Origin: Blasia pusilla
Taxonomy: Eukaryota > Marchantiophyta > Marchantiopsida > Blasiales
Length of the DNA: 64,000 nt
Assembly: GCA_050084515.1 (NCBI GenBank)
Contig: CM114271.1
Span: forward strand, 30,256,001 to 30,320,000
Direction: 5' to 3'
In this document: in pieces, positions 57,409 to 64,000 of the stretch
How the letters are laid out: each line of letters opens with the position of its first letter
Position numbering within the stretch: position 1 is the stretch's first letter
Position numbers and translations under genes: made by a program
The notes under the pieces: model-generated
Told to the model about the DNA's origin: nothing
The model's database searches: none
What the model saw: only the letters and a program-made list of their open reading frames with translations

Positions 57409-60040
57409 AGAAGCGGGCAGTGCCGCTCACCAACTACCGCAACATTGTTATCATGGCCCACATCGATGCAGGGAAAGCCACCACCACTGAGCGGATCCTG
57501 TTCTACACTGGAAAGAACTACAAGATTGGGGAAGTACACGAGGGAACTGCCACTGAGGGGACTGGATGGAGCAGGAGCAGGAGGGAGAATCGCCATCACC
57601 TTCGAGGCCACGACGGCGAAGTGGAAGGACCACCGAATCAACATTATCGACACCCCGGGGCACGTGGATTTCACCTTGGAAGTGGAGCGCGCTCTGAGAG
57701 TTCTGGATGGAGCAATGCCTTTTCGACAGCGTCGCAGGAGTGGAGCCACGGTCCGAGACTGTGTGGAGGCAGGCAGACGAGTACGGAGTCCCTCGCATTT
57801 GCTTCGTGAACAAGAAGGACCGTTTGGGTGCCAATTTCTTTCGCACTAGAGACATGATCGTGTCCAACTTGGGTGCGAAGCCTTGGGTTATGCAAATTCC
57901 CATCGGAGCGGGAGAAGCTTTCCAGGGAGTCATCGACTTGGTGAGGACGCAAGCGATTGTGTGGGATGGGGAGGAGCTTGGTGCTTCGTTCGATTACAAG
58001 GATATCCCAGCTGATTTGGCAGACGTGGCAGCTCAGTATCGAGCTCTGATGATTGAGACTGTGGTCGAGCAGGACGGCGAGGCAATGGAGAATTACCTCG
58101 AAGGGATCGAGACTGATGAGAAGACTATCAAGAGACTGATCAGGAAGGGAACTATTTCGCTTTCTTTCGTGCCGGGTTTTTGTGGATCAGCCTTCAAAAA
58201 CAAGGGCGTGCAACCCCTCCTAGATGCTGTGATTGCCTATCTCCCGTCTCTTCTGAATGTCCCTCCCACGAACGGAATAGACTTCGAAGATCCCACAGTT
58301 TCCATCGTCAGGCAACCTAGTGATGAGGAGCCTTTCTCAGGCTTGGCGTTCAAGATCATGACGGACCCATTTGTGGGCTCACTCACGTTCGTCCGTGTCT
58401 ACAGTGGCTCTCTCACTGCGGGAACTTACGTGATGAATGCCAACAAGAATAGGAAGGAGCGAATTGGACGTCTCCTGGAGATGCACGCTAACAGTCGAGA
58501 GGATGTCAACGTTGCAAGATCTGGAGATATCATCGCTCTTGCGGGCCAGAAAGATACCATCACAGGGGAGACTTTGTGCGATCCTGAAGAAGCCTGTCAT
58601 TCTGGAGCGGATGGACTTTCCCCACCCCATGGTTAAGGTCACCATCGAGCCCCAAACGAAAGCTGATGTCGATAAGATGTCCAACGGTCTCATCAAGTTG
58701 GCACAGGAGGATCCTTCTTTCCATTTCTCGAGGGACGAAGAGACCAATCAGACCATCATCGAAGGGATGGGAGAACTTCACTTGGAGATCATTGTCGACC
58801 AGCTGAATAGAGAGTTGAAGGTATGTCCCAGTGTGCCATTGGGTAGTTCTCTTGTGGATACTGAAACGTTTGTGTACAGGAGGTGCACTCGTGTGTCTGT
58901 CTGCATGTACTTCAGACTAATCTATCTTGCTGGCGACGGACAAGAACTTAGCCACTTCAGAAGTTCAGATTCCTTCTTTGATTGCTCGGCGAGCTGGATC
59001 ACTTGTCGATGTACTTCGACTTGGTGTTCTCAGGCTCGAGCAGGTGGAGGCAAATGTAGGTGCACCACAGGTCAACTACAGGGAGAGTATCTCAAAGATC
59101 TCTGAAGTCAAGTACGTCCACAAGCAGCAATCTGGAGGTCAAGGATAGTTCGCCGAAGTTGTTGTCCGTTTCGAACCTCTTGAACCTGGCGGTGGGTATG
59201 AATTCAAGAGCGAGTTCAAGGGGCGGTACTGTGCCCAGGGAGTACGTTCCTGGTGTTGTGAAAGGTCTGGAAGAGTGCATGCGCAATGGTGTTCTTGCCG
59301 GCTACCCAGTGGTAGATGTGCGAGCGGTGCTCGTGGATGGATCATACCATGAGGTGGACTCCAGTGTTTTGGCCTTCCAGTTGGCTGCTAGGGGAGCATT
59401 CAGGGAAGGTATCGCTAAAGCGCGACGAACACTCCTGGAGCCTGTCATGAAGGTAGAGGTCGTGACACCTGAGGACCACATGAGCGATGTCATCGGTGAC
59501 CTCAATTCCCGCAGAGGACAAATTTCGAGCTTTGGTGACAAACCTGGTGGCATGAAGGTACGCACGGGAATGACACCACCCTCAACACGAGAGGCTCTCG
59601 CCTCTCGTGTTGTACATATGTATGGAGTCGATGTCTCTCTGCGGTTCGAAAGGCACAGGTTGTCTCCTTCCGTAGTACGTATAGATTGGTCCTCCTCTCA
59701 CGGTGATAGCTGAATGATTGAACGTAAGGTTCTTGATTCACCGGCGAAGCCCTGCCCTCAGGGTTACCAGGTACATAGAGACAGTTCTGGATAAGAATCC
59801 AGACACCGGCGATGAGTGTGGAAACGTTTTAGCGAAGAGGGAACCGCTGACGAGGAAAATGCACTTGCAGGTTGTGGATGCGGAGGTGCCTCTGTCGGAG
59901 ATGTTCCAGTACGTGCCCAACCTGAGGAGTATGTCCAAGGGACGTGTGCGCAGTATACGATGCAGCTGTCGAAGTTCGAAGTAGTGCCACAACACATCCA
60001 GCAGCAAATCGCCTCAAAGAACCAGCCAGCCGTTGCTTGA
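57409..60040 (+). pseudogene. Plastid-type translation elongation factor G, pseudogene
   Basis: EF-G is the GTPase that translocates tRNA-mRNA on the ribosome; this version resembles the plant chloroplast form. Exons inferred: 57409-58820, 59044-59557, 59871-60040, with GT-AG introns kept. Recognisable parts: [15 protein letters not shown], switch region [35 protein letters not shown] (G4), [82 protein letters not shown], and [12 protein letters not shown]. Damage: frameshifts at about 57560, 57595, 57705, 58585, 59220 and 59945; TAG at 59146-59148 where GQGQF is expected (CAG to TAG); and Thr to Ala in the P-loop (GKATTTER instead of GKTTTTER). Kept introns mean a duplicated, not retro-copied, gene. 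Neighbouring genes read cleanly, so poor assembly alone is an unlikely cause. Confidence 0.9.
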
Positions 60041-63000
60041 GCGAAGGTTCCACATCTAAATTGGTCTAGTCCCATCTGTCGCTCGGCTTCTAAAAGTGTG
60101 CAATGAAAATGCAACGCCTACCTCTTGCCGGAGCTTGGGCAGTGAACATGCGCTTCGGGCTCGATCACGAGTTCCGCGCTGGGGCGGGGGTGCCGCGTTT
60201 CCTCACACTATACAAGGATCTGCGAATGTACAAAATAGACAGAAGCAATAGTGACAAATTCACCAATTTGTACCGTACTACAACAAGTGGTGTTCACCTG
60301 GTCATCTAGCTACGATGGTGATTTATTTCGGCCTCAAGTGCTTCGAAGTTTGGGTATCATTCTGCTAGTATGATCGACCATTCTTTGGTACATCTCACTC
60401 GTAGTTGGCAGAGGCTCTCCTAGTTCTGTGTATTATGGTTAAGTTTGCTGGGTTGGGTGGGTTGCTTGCGTTCTGAAGCTGAAATCTGCTCAACTCTAGC
60501 TCGTAGAAATGGTGGTTAGTCCTCAGTTTCAACTTCATCAAAGGCACCCACCTAAGTACTGCCAGAAGTTGCTGGGTTGGGTGGGTTGCTTGCGTTCTGA
60601 AGCTGAAATCTGCTCAACTCTAGCTCGTAGAAATGGTGGTTAGTCCTCAGTTTCAACTTCATCAAAGGCACCCACCTCTAGAGTAAAGGCAAGTTTGAAA
60701 TCTTCTCATAAAAGCCCATCGTCATCGTTGTCATTGGTCACAGTCCTTGGGTCCTCGTCATCGCAACGATGTATGTCGTTTATGGGTCTGCCTGGAAGGG
60801 CGACCCAGTTCGAAAGCCTTGAAATCTTATGGCAACTACGCAACCTCAAAAATCGTAGACTCGTCAGTGGAATGGTCGATCGGACAGGTTCTGTCACCCT
60901 GAGATCTCGCACGTATGCGCAAACGAGGAATGTCGGATTCTCAACGCCTGAGCGATGTATGTACGTGACATCCACTTCTGGCTGAAAGGAAACTGACCAA
61001 ATGGACCCGTCTACTTCGTCCTGTGAACCTGAAAAAAAAACTCATTTTTGCTGTGGATTGGGCTGATCGTGGGGAGAAGGTGGTACGGTGCAGCGGACTG
61101 GAGTTGAATCGTGTTCGCAGCCCACTTTTGAAGCTGTAGTTGAGTCTGGGGATTCGTCCCGATTTTGAGACTGAAGACTCGGGCTGAAGCGGAACGTTGT
61201 GTTCAACTGGTCTCACGACTGAGGAAGATCGACTGAAGGAGTTGACCGACAAACACTCCACCAGGTTGAACCCGACTGCAGTGTTCATTTTTCAACAGGA
61301 TTCCGGCGTCAGCTGCTGAGGATCCGCCGATGCCATAAATACGAGTTAGCATGATCTCATGAGCATTGTCGCCTTTCTGGACATGACCGATAGAATGAAT
61401 GGCAGTCAATGGCTTACTTCTTACTGCGAGACTCCGGCCCTCGTCACGTGAGAGTAAAACTCTGTGTCATTCCCCATGTGCAAGTGTTGACCCTGCCCTG
61501 TCCAATGACTGCGATCCTGGGTGGCGATGGCGGCAGGTCGTGTGGTGCCATTCGGGTTCCTACCAATGCTTTCTCTTGCAACATCGGCTCAATCACCGAC
61601 CGCCTGTCAAGTCCTGGTCTCTTTTCAGAATTCCGCAGCATGAGTGCTGGCGTAGCTGCAGGTCGTGTTGAGCACGTTGGGTTACCACCCATAGTTGCTC
61701 TCACCGATTCAGGCACAGTCAGCTGATGGTTGTAGCTGCGTCGCCACGATACCACCCTGGATGCAATCTCGGACGACTAATCGTGCTTCAAAGAACTCGG
61801 TATGGGTCCCTGCTGCAGTTAACTGCATCTGGGTCTCGATACTACATCTTTGGGGTAATTCTCATTTGCACGCAGTCTTCATCATCTGTCGTATGGTTTG
61901 TCAGTAAATGAGGTCGATCTGAGTAGGCGTACGATGGGGATTTCTCACCGCTTGAGAATTCAGTCGTCGTGGAATCGAAGGACTTCGAAAGCTGGAGATC
62001 TCAATCAGCTTCTTGCCGAGATTGGGTTGCAACGCTGCTTAGCCGAATTCCATTTCCGTCTTCTCTGCATCAGGGTTTCTCTATCTGATAGAGTTTTGAC
62101 CTCTTTGTTTGTACGATGGGTTTTCCACCCCTTCTCTTGTCGAGGTGCCTCTATTGAATGTGAGCTGACAATTTAGTGCGCGTGGATTGAAGCAAATATC
62201 GTTGCTTCCAGCTAGAAACCATACGCTAACTCCGTTGCCACTCACCGCTCTTGAAGGTCTTTAGTCAATAATGCCAGAAGTTTCAACAATCAAAGGATGG
62301 CCAGAATGGATGAGACCCCAGATGCTCAGAGACTCAAGAGGAAACAAGAGAACTTGCCACGGAAACCAAGTGAAGAAATTTCTAGCAGAATCTTAACACC
62401 GGTGAAAATGGGTGTTCGTTTCCAAGTTACCATGAGACGATAAACTTGAACAACGCGCCACCCTGGAGGATTTCTGGCTAAGAGAATCACCTGTGTTCAC
62501 TTCAACATGCACATCGAGCACTCTGGAGAAACATCTGTCAGCGACTTTATTCATTGTGTGCAGAAGGAAACTCTTAACGTCGCTGAGCTGAGTGGAAATG
62601 TATTCCCTACTCATTGGGAGGATTTCTTTCCTAGATGATATGATATTGCACTTTTCTTTCCCGTGAATGTTTTAAAACCTGAACTGCGTACTTGCTACGT
62701 CCACTTTATAGCTGCCAACGAGAAGGGCTCAGACTAACTAAATGCGCTTTAGCCCACTGGACAAGTTCGCTGCTCGAGGGGAAATACAGTGGCATCAGCA
62801 GTCGATCCACTACCAAATTAGACAGCTTCAAGCACAAGCTAAACACGGGACAATTTCGGTACTCGACCAGATTGGGACTACAGGATTACAGTACGTTTGT
62901 GGGCTTGAGATGAGGAGCAGGTAAACTGAAAAGGTTGAACACCTACATTTTGGACGGACTACCTCCCGGCCTCGAACCCCCGGCTTTATAACAAGCTTCG

Positions 63001-64000
63001 ATTGGAACCCGTGGATTACAGCGCCAATACTCTTCCCTGTCTGACTGCAGGTGTCAAATTCCTATCTCAAACCAACGTCGTATAAGACACGCATTCGCAA
63101 CAGCATGAGACGGAAAGCGTGGAGATTTTCTAGCAGCACTTCACCCTCACTTTGGTGGATTTGTACAAAATAGTTGGAAAAACATGTCCAAGTACATCAC
63201 TCACTCACCCGCTTCGCTGCCTTCCACGGTACTAGCCCTAGACCTCAAAATTCCAGGCAGCCCTTCAATCGAGGAAACTCTATTGCTCTTCGACTTTTGT
63301 CACCAATGTACATGTGTACATTGTTAGACTCAAAGCTTCGTCTCTCTTCAGACCACGAATCTCCGCCTTCTTGTGTGGGAGAGTCTCGTACAATTCCAAC
63401 TTGGCTAAATTGCTTTGAGTGTTTCCTCCACCCACAGGGGTTTGACTGGAGGTGTCTCCGGACTGTACAGAACACTGTCCTTCGCGGTCTGCAGCTATAC
63501 ATATTGCCTAAAATTGGGCAATGACACGCGACATTTCCCTTTCGCTTCTGCTCAGCATGTTGTATTGAGGTTAACATTACATTCACATCCCATGAAAGGG
63601 AGATGGCTTCATTTGGGGAAATTTTCTCCAAACGTATTCTTACACTTCAGTTTCAGCCATGTCCATGTGGACTTTATCGATTCCTTAATCTTGTATTCGT
63701 ACTCGTACCGACTGTACTTCCAAACTCTCTTCGACCGTGCAGTGTCCTTACCCCGCTCCATGATGCCTTCCTCGTCTGCTTCGGATCCGCGCCAGCTATC
63801 AAGATGAGTCGCCTTCGCTTGTGAGCCTGAGATTCACAATATAACGAGAGGAGAGAATGGAAAGTGCGTCAGCTAAACTGAAGAATTGATGCATGTCGCA
63901 TACTTTCTAGTCGAACTGAAGGAGGAAAAGCACACCCCACGAGAACCAAAAGAACAGGACGACAACTTCACTTCCCGGAGTACGCACTGCATTGCTGACT
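60041..64000. other. No supported gene; contains a tandem repeat and faint traces
   Basis: Open frames on both strands are short and overlap. Two are worth naming: 61409-61726 (+), ending IVALTDSGTVS, and 62742-62921 (+), FAARGEIQWHQQSIHYQIRQ..., which ends at a possible donor AGCAG/GTAAAC and could be an isolated exon. At about 62098-62150 the sequence GATGGGTTTTCCACCCCTT...TCGAGGTGC resembles the 3' end of the non-LTR element at 7755-7795, so a short remnant may lie there. I cannot support more. Confidence 0.4.
60445..60677 (+). repeat. Identical 109-bp direct repeat, two copies
   Basis: 60445-60553 and 60569-60677 (TTGCTGGGTTGGGTGGGTTG...AAGGCACCCACCT) are identical by eye, 124-bp period, with a 15-bp spacer between. 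It lies just after the EF-G pseudogene. It is either a very recent duplication or an assembly artefact. Confidence 0.9.

Noticed and set aside
62960-63030. tRNA-like B-box on the minus strand (GGTTCGAGGCC) with upstream sequence resembling a tRNA.
   Set aside because: No 5-bp T-stem, no acceptor stem and no convincing anticodon arm; at best a SINE or tRNA-derived trace.

Overview
The window is eukaryotic nuclear DNA from a green plant, most likely a land plant with a transposon-rich genome. The evidence is four plant-type intron-bearing genes (HAK/KUP potassium transporter, BAHD acyltransferase, flavin monooxygenase, MCM5), a plastid-type elongation factor G, GT-AG introns, and plant-style Ty3/gypsy retrotransposons. 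Chromodomain-like add-ons on a gypsy element (a cytosine methyltransferase and a PHD finger) are reminiscent of charophyte or bryophyte genomes, but the species cannot be fixed from the sequence.

Layout. 0-1.8 kb and 5.87-7.8 kb: three broken copies of one non-LTR retrotransposon with a GTRQGDPLGG/ADD reverse transcriptase and a C-terminal zinc-finger plus restriction-like endonuclease. 9.4-16.5 kb (+): an apparently intact ten-exon HAK/KUP potassium transporter; the exons I joined sum to 2409 nt, 802 codons plus stop. 17.6-19.9 kb (-): an intact two-exon BAHD acyltransferase, 426 aa. 20.8-25.5 kb: a 3'-truncated Ty3/gypsy element with one about 1.03 kb LTR. A 5'-truncated LTR lies at 32.2-32.8 kb and a full-length solo LTR on the minus strand at 52.6-53.6 kb. 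25.6-26.45 kb: a degenerate CAA/CAG (minus-strand) repeat tract. 28.6-30.4 kb (+): the first five exons of MCM5, with a triplet of E2F-like sites upstream; the gene then stops and unassigned transposon-like coding sequence follows. 36.2-39.4 kb (-): an intact five-exon flavin-containing monooxygenase, 568 aa. 41.2-50.95 kb (+): a Ty3/gypsy element bounded by 368-bp LTRs, order gag - protease - C5 DNA methyltransferase - RT - RNase H - integrase - PHD finger. 53.65-56.25 kb: a degraded, unrecognised coding relic. 57.4-60.04 kb (+): a plastid-type EF-G pseudogene that keeps its introns. 60.0-64.0 kb has no gene I can support.

The most unusual item is the 41-51 kb retrotransposon. It carries both a DNA-methylation writer and a histone-reader-type zinc finger in one element, which suggests that it once influenced, or exploited, host chromatin. 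Retrotransposon capture of cytosine methyltransferases has been described in other eukaryotes, so the phenomenon is not new in principle; the combination with a PHD finger and the details here deserve checking. The copy is dead. Most of its stop codons can be explained by C-to-T or G-to-A transitions at CAG, CGA or TGG codons, the expected scar of long cytosine methylation.

No rRNA, tRNA, CRISPR or organellar feature was found. Gene models were assembled by eye from splice sites and reading-phase consistency, so exon edges are predictions.
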